64,000 nucleotides of DNA, taken from positions 76,335,676 through 76,399,675 of the forward strand of contig CM061065.1 in NCBI GenBank assembly GCA_030762895.1, given 5' to 3'. Under the pieces are notes generated by a model, which searched no databases, had not been told where the DNA came from, and worked only from the letters and a program-made list of their open reading frames with translations. This document shows positions 32,302 through 41,902 of the stretch, piece by piece; position 1 is the stretch's first letter; each line of letters begins with the position of its first letter. The position numbers were made by a program, and so were the translations under genes. The stretch comes from Sophora flavescens (lineage: Eukaryota; Streptophyta; Magnoliopsida; Fabales; Fabaceae).

Positions 32302-33305
32302 CTAGTTTAACTCATCTTGCATAGCCATCATCCAATGTTCATCAATTATAGCATCATCTATGTTCTTAGGTTCTACTTGAGGCATAAATGTCTTATGATT
32401 ACAAACATTTCTAAGAGATTGTCTAGTAGTTACCCCCTTTGTAATTTCACCAATGATGTTATCAATTGGATGATTTCTGACAGTCCTCCATTCCTTTGGT
32501 AGGTCAGGCTGTTGTTCTGTTTGCTCATGCTGCAGCGATTCGTTCTTTAAAGTTTCATCTTCTCCATTGTCCTGTTTCTCTTCTAGGAGAGTTTTCTTAA
32601 TTGAATCTGCTAGATCATCAACAACACAATCCTTTCCCAACCTTTTGGGGGTTAGACTCATCAAATGTCACATGCACATATTCCTCAATAGTTTGTGTCC
32701 TCTTATTATATATTCTAAATGCTTTAATAGATAGGGAGTAACCTAGGAAAATTCCTTCATCAGCCTTTGCATCGAATTTTCCAAGATTATTCTTTCCATT
32801 GTTAAGAACAAAGCATTTGCACCCAAAAACATGAAAATGTGCTATATTTGGTTTTCTTCATTTGTAAAGCTCATAAGGGGTTTTCTTTAATATTGGTCTT
32901 ATCAAGAATCTATTTAGCACATAGCAGGCTGTATTGACAGCATCTACCCAAAAATGTTTTGGCAAGCTAGAGTCGTTCAACATAGTTCTTGCTATCTCCA
33001 TTTTGTTATGGAGTTCTAGGAGCAGAAAAATTATGTTGAATGCCATGCTCATCACAAAAGTTTTCAAACACTTCATTTTGAAATTCTCCCCCATGATCAC
33101 TTCTTATAAAAACAATTTTTACGTCCTTTTCATTTTGCACCATTTTTGCCATTTTCTTAAATGTAGCAAATGAATCACTCTTATGAGATAGAAAATATGT
33201 CCATGTATATCTAGAGTAATCATCTACTATTATCAATGCATACGAGTTACCACAAAAGCTTTTGGTTCTAGATGGACCAAATAAATCCATGTGTAAAAGT
33301 TGCAA
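32302..33305 (-). pseudogene. SIRE-like integrase core and C-terminal linker
   Basis: Integrase blocks in shifted frames: LLHMDLFGPSRTKSF, IIVDDYSRYTWTYF, IRSDHGGEFQNEVF and, in the next frame, the segment leading to MLNDSSLPKHFWVDAVNTA. The 32302-32664 block is the variable linker before RT. The frame is lost near 33010 and 32860-32660. Confidence 0.88.
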
Positions 33306-33904
33306 GGGTCTAGTTGTTGAAACAATGTTTTTGGTTTAAAAGACACCTTAAATTGCTTTCCCTTTTGACATGCACCACATAGTCCATCTTTCACAAATTT
33401 TAGTTTAGGCAAGCCAATTACAAGGTCTTTACGAATCAGTTTATTCAAGTGGTTCATGTGAATGTGTGCAATTCTTCTATGCCAAAGCGAATTCTCTTCT
33501 TCTTTTGAAATAAGACAGCATGCAGTATTTGAAGAGATATTATCTAAATCAAGCATATAGATGTTATATGTCCTATGTCCAATTAATTTCAAATTTTCAT
33601 CATGCTGATTTTCTAATAAGCAACTATTGGAATTGAATTTTACCTTGAAGCCTTTGTCACATAGTTGAATGATACTTAATAGGTTATGTTTCAGTCCCTC
33701 AACATATATTACATCCTCAGTGATTGTTGTTGAGTTACTTCCAATGTTGCCAATGCCAAGTATTATCCCTTTATTATTGTCTCCATAGGTAACACTACCA
33801 CTCGACTTAGGGGTAAAGGAAATGAACTTGCTTTTGTCTCTAGTCATGTGCTCGGAACAGCCACTGTCAAGATACCATTTCACATTCTTGGCTTTCCAAC
33901 ACAC
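33233..33904 (-). pseudogene. SIRE-like protease and integrase zinc-binding region
   Basis: VKWYLDSGCSEHMTRD contains the aspartic protease DSG with the copia context. GAG-pre-integrase follows: SLWHRRIAHIHMNHLNKL and CGACQKGKQ, supplying the His/Cys zinc ligands. The last residues overlap integrase in another frame. Confidence 0.92.
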
Positions 33905-33917
33905 CTACAAAACAGAA

Positions 33918-35285
33918 TCATGTTTTTGATTTAGGTATCCAAATCTGTTTGGATCCTTTTGAGTTAGTTGCAGCAATAGTTCCTTTAGGAACCCATATAT
34001 ACTTAGACTCATTATAAGCAGATTTTCTATAATGACATATAGAAGCTATTTGACCTTTTCTAGAATAGTAATAGCATTTAACAAATGGTGTGTTTGATGT
34101 CATAGGTGCAGCAAAAAATTTCTTGAAAGATTTCTCATGTATCTTAGATTTATAGCCTATTCCAGCCTTATCATAAACACATTTTTGCCGTGCTAACAAT
34201 GCATCCAAATTATCTCTACCATTTGTGAACTTGGCTAAGTCATTTTTCAAGTTTTCAACTTCTTTAGTCAATGTACAGCTAGATGCATTCCAAATTTCTT
34301 TATCACTAGTAACTCTAGATAGATCACCATTCAAATGATTTATATGTTTCCCCAACTTAGGACATTTATCACATATAGGTGCATCTAAAACAGTAGCTAG
34401 TTTTTCTTTTAAAGCACAATTTTCTGTTTTTAATTGATCTACCTCTTTGTTTAAAACAGAAGTTTTCTCCTCTAAGCATGTGATGGTTTTCTTATTAGTT
34501 AGCAATCTAGCAAGTCTAATGGATTCTCTATGAAGTTCTTCAAAAGTATTTTGCAATTCATCATAAGAAGGTTGATAATTAGAACTTACTTCACTTTCTG
34601 AATCACTATGATTGCTGGCCATCAAACATAGGTTTACCTCCTCATATTCAGATTCTTCAGTGGATTCTAGATCATTATCATCCCAAGCAACGTAGGCCTT
34701 TCTGGGCTTTCTCCACCTCTTGTCCTTTGAGTCAAACTTTTCTGTTTTGTCCTTCTTTTGCACTTTTGGAAATTCAAGCTTCATGTGGCCAATATTTCCA
34801 CATTCATAGCATGTGATGTTGTTGGAAGAGTTGTCACCTTTACTGAAATTTCTCCTTTGAGAGGTGGATGGCTTTCTTTTGAAGTTTCCTTTCTTCTTTA
34901 GAAAGTTCTTGAATTTTCTAACTAGGATTCCCATATCTTCTTCAGATTCAGTCTCTTGTTCTGAATCATCATTATCACCGTCTTCTTCTTCTTTGACTTG
35001 TGATTTCAGAGCCAATCCCTTCTTTCTTTTATCAGTTTCTTCACTCTCATTTAATATGTTCAACTCCAATTCATGTTCTTGCAATTTTCCAAACAGTATG
35101 GCAATGGTCATTGATGAGAGATCTCTGGATTCTGAGATTGCAGTGACTTTAGGTTGTCATTCCCTGCTCAAGCATCTCATGACTTTGTTAATTTGATCCT
35201 CATTTGAGATTGTCTTTCCAAGACCAGCCAATTGATTTACGATGTGTGTGAATCTCTTTTGCATTTCGGTCATAGGTTCTCTCCT
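33918..35285 (-). pseudogene. SIRE-like gag, C-terminal part
   Basis: 397 open codons from ATG 35111, with UBN2-type gag continuing upstream (EMQKRFTHIVNQLAGLGKT) to the breakpoint. There is an acidic stretch, then a CCHC-type knuckle CYECGNIGHMKLEF in which the last Cys is replaced by Phe, then a long coiled coil (LNKEVDQLKTENCALKEKL and onward). The N-terminal gag is missing. Confidence 0.88.
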
Positions 35286-36807
35286 CTTCGCTCATGTCCT
35301 CCCCACATTCCACATCCTTTTCAGCCACCCCAAGCTTATCATCCCTCAAGTATATGGCATTACAATGTTCATTGGGATTAGCTTATGGTTGCCCCGGGAA
35401 CGTACCCTTAGGTCTAGAGTACATGCTGGCTTGTTGGGAAATTTGAGTTTCTAGCATCTTGTTATGGATGGCTAAGTTATCTACCTTAGATGCTAGCTCT
35501 TTTATTGCCTCGTTCACTGCCATACCTCGTTGTCTAAACTCTTCATTTTGTTTTGTTTGAGTTTCAACAAAACTTTCCAATAAAGACTCGAGTTTAGACT
35601 TTTGTACCTGAGGATACCCCGATGCGGGTTTCCTATTACCTTGGCCTTCTTGGAATTCATGGTTCAGTGTGTTGCTGTAGTTCTCGTAGGAGAGGTAAGG
35701 GCTGTTCTTCCTTCCTTGGTTGTAAGGATTTGGGGGAGCATAATTTGGCAACTTTGGGTTCGTGTCGTAGAAGTTGTGACAAGAGTTCACTTGTTCCCCC
35801 GAAGAGCCGGATCCATGAGCAATACCACGTGGGCACTCCATTATGTCATGTCCCTGCATTCCACAAATCTCACAAACAATGTTAATAACACCTATTGAAC
35901 TCACGTTAGCCCTTTCAAGCTGATCAAAGCGTTTGTTCAGTGAGTCAATTTTAGACATTATAAGATCAGTGCTATTTATTTCAAACTTACCCCCCGAAAT
36001 CTTTTTCGGGTTATTACCTCTTTCTGAACCCCATTGACGGTAGTTGGTGGCCACGTTTTCAATGATGTTGAATGCCTCAGTCAGAGGCCTATTCATAAAG
36101 GCTCCACCAGCTGCAGAATCAAGTGACACCTTCGAAGAGTAATCCAATCCGTTGTAGAAGGTGTGCACTAATAACCACCTCTCGAGTCCATGATGTGGGC
36201 AAGACTCCAGCAGTCCCTTGTAGCGATCCCAAGCTTCGGATAAGCATTCTCCGTCTTTTTGGAAGAAGCCGGTGATCTGGGTTCGTATGTAGGCCGTCTT
36301 GGATGGAGGGAAGAATTTCTCCAAGAATGCCTGCTCCAGTTAGTCCCAAGTCGACAAGGTATTAGCGGGCACTTGTTTCAGCCAAGCTTTTGCTTTTCCA
36401 GTCATAGATGAGGGGAACAACCTCAAACGAATAGCATCAACTAGGGCGCCTTGAATTCTAACTGCATCGGTGAACTCCAAGAATGTCTCCACGTGATCAG
36501 TAGGGTCCTCCGAGGGCAATTCTCCGAATTGATGTTGCCTAATCATGTTGATTAGCATAGGCGGTATTGAGTAGTTCTCCGCCTCAATCTCTGGCTTAGC
36601 AATCCCAGTTCGCAAACCCCTAGCATTTGGGGCTGCATAGTCCTTCAACGGTTTTGTATCCGGGAGATTCGCCATGAGTGGAATGGGAATCAACCTCTCT
36701 CTCTCTCTTTGTAGTCTCCTACGTCTGTGAAAGGTCCTTTCGACTTCGGGGTCGACCTCACTAAGGTTTCCAAGACTTAGTGATCTTTGCATAAAAGAGA
36801 AAAACAC
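35286..36807 (-). pseudogene. Athila-type gag
   Basis: Starts at or near ATG 36789 (MQRSLSLGNLSEVDPEVERT, an Athila hallmark). Retrotrans_gag follows: HVETFLEFTDAV, FPSSMTGKAKAWL, then after one TAG near 36340 FLEKFFPPSKTAYIRTQITG and ESCPHHGLERWLLVHTFYNGL. The CCHC knuckle CEICGMQGHDIMEC is intact. A stop follows FPGQP, and similarity continues in frame (NEHCNAIYLR) to the breakpoint. Confidence 0.9.
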
Positions 36808-36842
36808 AGTGAGATAGATACAACAAGAAAAAGTGATTGATG

Positions 36843-36844
<2 letters not shown>

Positions 36845-36879
<35 letters not shown>
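36845..36879. repeat. (AT)n microsatellite in the Athila leader
   Basis: Dinucleotide array between the primer binding site and gag. Confidence 0.9.
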
Positions 36880-36884
<5 letters not shown>

Positions 36885-36966
36885 TAAAAAAATCAGTTAA
36901 AAAGAAAGAAAGAAAAGGTTGAGAAAAATCAATTTAAAAATTAAATTGAGATTCGAGGAAGCACAG

Positions 36967-36984
36967 TCCCCGGCAACGGCGCCA
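36967..36984 (-). other. Primer binding site, Asp type
   Basis: Minus strand TGGCGCCGTTGCCGGGGA, the site used by Athila/Tat-type elements, six bases from the LTR. Confidence 0.93.
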
Positions 36985-37878
36985 AAAACTTGATGTCGTG
37001 TGATGCACGTGCGATCCGGCAAGTGTACCGGATTCGTCGCCAAGTAATAAAAAGATATCGATCCCACAAAGACCGTGATCTCAAATCGCAACTAATTATC
37101 AAATCGATAAAACTGGATTGTAAAACAAAAAGATTTTGTTTTGGTTTTGATTTTTGAAATAAGAGATAATTTGGAAAATCAGATAAGGAATGCAATCAAG
37201 TAAAACAGAAAGTAAATCAATTTATGGTTTTTCAGATCTAAATGGATTCCTAGGAATTGGGTTACCAACAAGATTGTTTATGTTACTAAATTGACTAATC
37301 CTTGTTAATTATCGAAATTACTTTGAAGGCGAATTAATCCTCAAATAGTTAATGCTCCTTCCCGGGTTACAAAAACCGTGCCTAATTAAACCAACCCCTA
37401 CTCTCGTGGTAGTCGAATTTAGATTGGACCCTTTACGTTTCGTGACAATTCGTTAATCCTCGAAGGACTGCTTCTAACTCTCGTGATTTAAGTCCTAAGT
37501 ATGATTCTATAGATCCGATACCTAAGTTCACCGCTAGGTTCCTCCTTAGAATATCTACGACACACAAATAAGTGGCCACCGAATTTACGATTAATTAAAA
37601 CACTAGAAATCAGATCTAAAGCAAAATCACAATTAACAAAGATAAAACATCAATTCACAACATAAAAACAGATCTTGGGCATAGCCCCAATCCCTAGAAA
37701 TTAAACTACTACTCAAGCCTTGCCATGGTGATGACAAGCTTGGTCAACAACAACATGAAATAAAACTAAGAGAAGTGAAGAAGAAGAAGAAGAAGAAGAA
37801 GAAGAAGAAGAAGAGAGATCCTAAATTATAGCATAAGAGTAGCAGCCAAAAGTTCTCTTTATCTCTGGCTAGATGCCT

Positions 37879-37886
37879 TATTTATA
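37879..37886 (-). promoter_or_regulatory. Athila-type LTR TATA box
   Basis: TATAAATA on the minus strand, just upstream of the (GAA)n tract in transcript orientation. Confidence 0.6.
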
Positions 37887-37967
37887 GATTTGGGAAGTTT
37901 GAATCCCAATCTAACACAAATTCAGATCCAAATCAGTTGCTTCAGATCCAAGTAATGCGGGTTACGA

Positions 37968-38225
37968 CCGTGATGCTCATCACGGCCAGGCCGTGATAGA
38001 TTTTGCCTTGGGCGCTTCTTCAGTGATTGGTCTGTCACGGCCGTGATGCTCATCACGGCTAGGCCGTGATCAGTTATGCCTGTTGAGGGTCTGGTTCAGC
38101 TGACATGTCACGATCGTGATGCTCATCACGGGCTAGCCGTGACCAGTTCTGACTTTTGCCTTCTTTCTTTTCAGTTTTTCTCGATCATGACCGTGATGGT
38201 CATCATGGCTAGGCCGTGATGGGAT
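37968..38225. repeat. Palindromic CACGGCCGTG minisatellite
   Basis: Four imperfect units of roughly 65-75 bases, each with a TCACGGCCGTGAT-type motif followed by ATCACGGCTAGGCCGTGAT. Same motif class as at 21983-22385, without the CTCGCGAGGCGA-type units. Confidence 0.8.
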
Positions 38226-39976
38226 CTGTTTGGCTCATTTTCTTCACTTTTCAAGCCCCATCTTCATCCAAGCTCCATCATGGTTGATCCTGAGCATTTA
38301 ACCCTTAATTTCTGCAAAACAACACCACAAACCGCCTTACCCATTCCAAGGTAAAATTAACCAAAAATCAAATTAAAAATGCCTAAACTATATGAAAATG
38401 CATGCAAAATGACAATGAAATATGAGGTGGAATCATACTCATCACTAAGCCCTACTATTGAGCAAGTAATTGACAATGTCAATATCACATTGGCGACTAC
38501 CCCGTGGTACCAATGATGATATAGGGATTATAGGTTTATCACCGTTAGGTTGATTTTGTGAATGTTGAGGTTGCGTGATTTTACCCGTTGAGCTGCTTGC
38601 TATGTGCTGTTTGGGTGAACATGTTTAATATGCACTATTTGGTTAATTGTGACTTCATGAATATTTTAATATTATTTTAATATGTGTAACATGCTTTGTC
38701 TGATAACATGCTATATCTGTCAGTATATGCTTAGTTGACATCTAGGTGATGATATATGTTGGTCGGGAGATATGTATGTTGGGGAGAGTGTAAATTATGA
38801 CTTAGATGTGCCTAGCCTAATAAAATATTATTTTAATGGTGATGAGTTGATATGATGTGACATGGGATATGATATGAGATTTACGATGAAAGTTTGAGGC
38901 ACTAGGTTATGACCCGATGCGAGTTGGTGAGACTCATATAGATGCATTGTGTTGATCACAACCATGTGGGTGGAACACACGAGGTCAGAGAATCAGATTA
39001 CAAATACCAGATATCACGGGTTAGTGCCCTCACGTTGAGGTGAGGAAGACTATTGTGATAATCTCGCAGTCCTTGTAGAGTTGCTCCAGGTATCCAACGG
39101 GAATGAGGATACCTATGACTATTGTGCAGCTATTCCCTAACAGGAATGGGGGAATAGTGGTCCTTCTCTGAAGGATCACCCTAACGGGAATGAGGATGTG
39201 CACCGTGTGTCGGCTTAATCAGACGAGGGATGTGTGACTGGATCGTAGGTGGCCATTTCAGCTTTTAGGCTTAGCTTCATGTGAGTAAGGGTAGAGGATG
39301 ATTCAGTAATTCGAGGATGACTGTTACCTATATGTGCTCTATATGTGATGCATGCCTTTGTCTGTTTTTATATATATGTTACGTATTACTTTTCCATATA
39401 CGAAGAAAGGATAGTTTCTTATCTCCCTATCCCCTTTCTGTGTATGTTTCATATCAGTACGTGGAGCATAGCCAGAGGACAAAGATGTTGCACTTGTATC
39501 ACCTATGGATGACGGAGCCTGCGGGGTTCCCAGTGACAGGAACCGTTGAGCTGGTGTTCCATGACGAGAGAGGGTGGAAAGTGGACCCAACCACTTTCTT
39601 CTCTGTATATACAGGTCCAGTGATTGTATATATGAGGTTTGGGGATACACCTTACTCCTGATTTATCAGAGTCTTCCAGCTTGGATAGACCCTTCCGCTT
39701 CATATGTTTTGGCATCCACCACCCAAACCATCGTCACATCCGTGGGGAGTTCAGAGTTCGAAGGTCATCGGGCAAGTTGGAGTGGTAATGAGAGGTCGTG
39801 ATCATCGGAGTTTGAAGTACTAGAGGATGCACCAGTGTCGTCGTCTCTTCATCTCTTCTAGTAGCGAGGCGACATCTTTAGGACCATCTCCGAGACCACA
39901 CTGTCAGGTTTACAGATGCAGGCAGGGCGAGAGCCAGGGTAGTAGTAGATTTTCACGTTAGAGTCGTGGATAGGCC

Positions 39977-40384
39977 AGTGCGTCTTCTATACATAGGTTG
40001 TGTGTGGTGAGCTCGTTTTTGATGTATTTTTCAGAGAGGGTTGGGCTGTGTGGAGATGATAGTAAGGTGTTCTCTATTTCAGTTTTTTTGATGTATTTCT
40101 TTTATGTTATCATTTTGTATCTGCATGGAACCCTACTGATGGGGTACCCTAGACAGTTATGATGTACATGTTTATATATATAGTGCGTCTTCTATACATA
40201 GGTTGTGTGTGGTGAGCTCGTTTTTGATGTATTTTTCAGAGAGGGTTGGGCTGTGTGGAGATGATAGTAAGGTGTTCTCTATTTCAGTTTTTTTGATGTA
40301 TTTCTTTTATGTTATCATTTTGTATCTGCATGGAACCCTACTGATGGGGTACCCTAGACAGTTATGATTTACATGTTTATATAT

Positions 40385-40386
<2 letters not shown>
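39977..40386 (+). repeat. 205-bp tandem duplication in the 5' LTR
   Basis: Unit 1 (39977-40181) and unit 2 (40182-40386) are nearly identical. I see one clear difference (GATGTACATG versus GATTTACATG). Much less diverged than the surrounding element, so either recent or homogenised. Confidence 0.88.
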
Positions 40387-40416
<30 letters not shown>

Positions 40417-40417
40417 C

Positions 40418-40448
<31 letters not shown>

Positions 40449-40496
40449 CTATATATAAATATATATATATCTATATATATATATATATATATATAC
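40378..40496. repeat. AT-rich microsatellite with periodic interruptions
   Basis: (AT)n broken at intervals by TATCTATA and TATAAATA units. Confidence 0.93.
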
Positions 40497-40646
40497 ATAC
40501 AATTACAGGGTGATGTGTATGTTCCTGATCTTAATGGTTAAGTTTTGATATCTCTGTTTTTCTGTTATGTATCTTTAACGTTATATCGTGATTAATGTTA
40601 GTTAATTAGGTTTTTCTTTAATGGGAGACCAGGTTATCTCATTTGG

Positions 40647-40660
40647 TGGTATCAGAGCAG
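40647..40660 (+). other. Primer binding site, initiator-Met type
   Basis: TGGTATCAGAGCAG lies five bases after the LTR end, complementary to initiator tRNA-Met. It fixes the plus orientation and the 5' LTR end. Confidence 0.92.
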
Positions 40661-40859
40661 TTTGATTCTGCTCAGACCGTGAGGTTAGGGTGTACTGGCC
40701 ATTTTAGTTGAATCCACATCGGATATCAATTATGCTTAGAAGTTGGGTAGTGAGTTCGGACGCGGTAGTTAACATTGTATGGCATATAGTATTTATATAT
40801 CTATTTATGTAATAATATATGTCATATAAATATGAGCTAATGATTTATTTTACCGGATC

Positions 40860-41395
40860 ATGGCTCGAAATAGAGGTACCCGTGGCGGACGAGGTGGTGG
40901 TAGAGCCACTGGTAGCATTGTCGGAGACGACAACGTTGAGATATCACATGCAGGAGGCAGAGGAGAGTTATCTGAGACCCTTCGAACCATCAGGGAGCTA
41001 GCTACAGTGATGTTTTAGCAATCTTAGCATAACGCTCATATGTTCCATATAATCAGGCATCAACATGTTCAACGAAATCAGAGGAGAGATGCTAAGTATA
41101 GACAACAGCATAGTGGAGACCCGATTAGATTCAGTGTTGAGAGGAGCAGAGGTAGCAGTGGTTCCCAGTGGAAGCAGGGACCTTATACTAGACCCGTGCA
41201 GACTATACAGACATTTGCACCAGCACCGGTTGCAGTACTAGTTGGTGGAGTGGGCCCACAGCAGCGAGGCCTAGTTTGTTACAGATGCAGAGGTTCGCAT
41301 CATATCAGATATTGTAGAGAAAGACCTGGTTGCTTTGTTTATGGTAAACTAGGTCATTTGGCTCGTGATTGCAGGAAGAGGGTTAAGCAGCAGTA
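40860..41395 (+). pseudogene. Gypsy gag with its central domain deleted
   Basis: Begins at ATG 40860 (MARNRGTRGGRGGGRA, a typical gypsy gag start) and ends after the knuckle region at TAG. The N-terminal 50 codons and the C-terminal knuckle block are in the same frame, but the retrotrans_gag core expected between them is missing. Stops follow at 41016 and 41025. The knuckles are CYRCRGSHHIRYC and CFVYGKLGHLARDC, the second with a Tyr where Cys is expected. Gag would form the particle, and this copy could not. Confidence 0.85.
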
Positions 41396-41539
41396 GGTAG
41401 CTGCTGGTAGAGGTGCTGGAGAAGGCAGAGGTGGAGCCGGGGAGAGGAGCTACAGTTTAAAGGTAGAAGGTGGCCAGACATTAGGCCACTGGGAGAATGT
41501 TTACCATGAGGGATATGAATCCTCTCAATCTGCAAATCT

Positions 41540-41902
41540 TATACAAGGTATGTGTTTGATATCTGGTAGACTCTCGTCCGTGTTGTTTGACTCAAGTGAT
41601 ACACATTCATTTATTTCGCATGAGTGTGTGGATCATTAACATTTATCTGTATGACTTACCATATACCCTTATTGTTTCCAACCCTACCAGTGATTCATTG
41701 ACTACAATGTCTGTCTGTTTGTGATGCACTATAGTTGTTGAGAATAAGACATTCCTTGTAGACCTTGTTTTCTGACCGATGTAGCAAATAGGCATGATTA
41801 TTGGCATGGATTGGCTTTCGGCTTACCATGTGGTGTTGGACTGTTCCAGAAAGACCCTATCTTTTCTTGAGCCTTCTAGCTTAATATCTGCCAATGAAGG
41901 AA
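41540..41902 (+). pseudogene. Gypsy protease, inactive
   Basis: In the gag frame the segment reads VLFDSSDTHSFISH, where active retropepsins have DSG. The Gly to Ser change hits the catalytic triplet. GMIIGMDWLSAYHVVLDC follows, the conserved block after protease, and the sequence is interrupted at 41902 by a solo LTR. Stops occur near 41637, 41721 and 41775. Confidence 0.85.

Larger units (their letters stand above)
28837..35285 (-). mobile_element. SIRE-like Ty1/copia element lacking its 5' end
   Basis: Minus-strand order: gag with coiled coil and knuckle, protease, integrase, RT, RNase H, G-rich polypurine tract, 3' LTR. The 5' LTR, primer binding site and gag N-terminus are missing, because the sequence passes directly into an Athila-type gag at about 35285. 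There is no env-like ORF in the 460 bases between RNase H and the polypurine tract. Numerous stops and frame changes. Confidence 0.88.
35286..38444 (-). mobile_element. Athila-type Ty3/gypsy fragment: 5' LTR, PBS, gag
   Basis: Only the 5' third of the element remains: LTR 36991-38444, Asp-type primer binding site and gag. Protease, pol and the 3' LTR are gone, lost where the SIRE-like element is joined. It lies within the 5' LTR of the plus-strand gypsy (38445 onward). Confidence 0.88.
36991..38444 (-). repeat. 5' LTR of the Athila-type fragment
   Basis: 1454 bp from TGATGTCGTG to ACTCATCA. Homologous to the solo LTR at 21129-22603. Contains a (GAA)n tract at 37777-37814 and a palindromic minisatellite at 37968-38225. 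The outer flank is CTAAG (38445-38449), but its partner is lost. Confidence 0.9.
38445..40641 (+). repeat. 5' LTR, 3' portion, of the plus-strand gypsy
   Basis: Ends AGGTTATCTCA right before the primer binding site. The first part is missing because the Athila-type fragment abuts it. Its beginning (CTAAGCCCTACTATTG) matches the 3' LTR piece ending at 60211. A pyrimidine-rich stretch ending ATATCAG near 39459 resembles a splice acceptor and is followed by a small open frame to 39661 with no known relatives. Confidence 0.82.

Noticed and set aside
36340..36807. Separate gene encoding a basic protein beginning MFFSFMQRSLSLGNL
   Set aside because: It is the N-terminal half of the Athila-type gag, in the same frame as the next block and split by one stop.
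39317..39661. 114-codon frame in the host gypsy 5' LTR as a gene
   Set aside because: No relatives seen and no matching frame in the other LTR families. Kept only as a note with the LTR.
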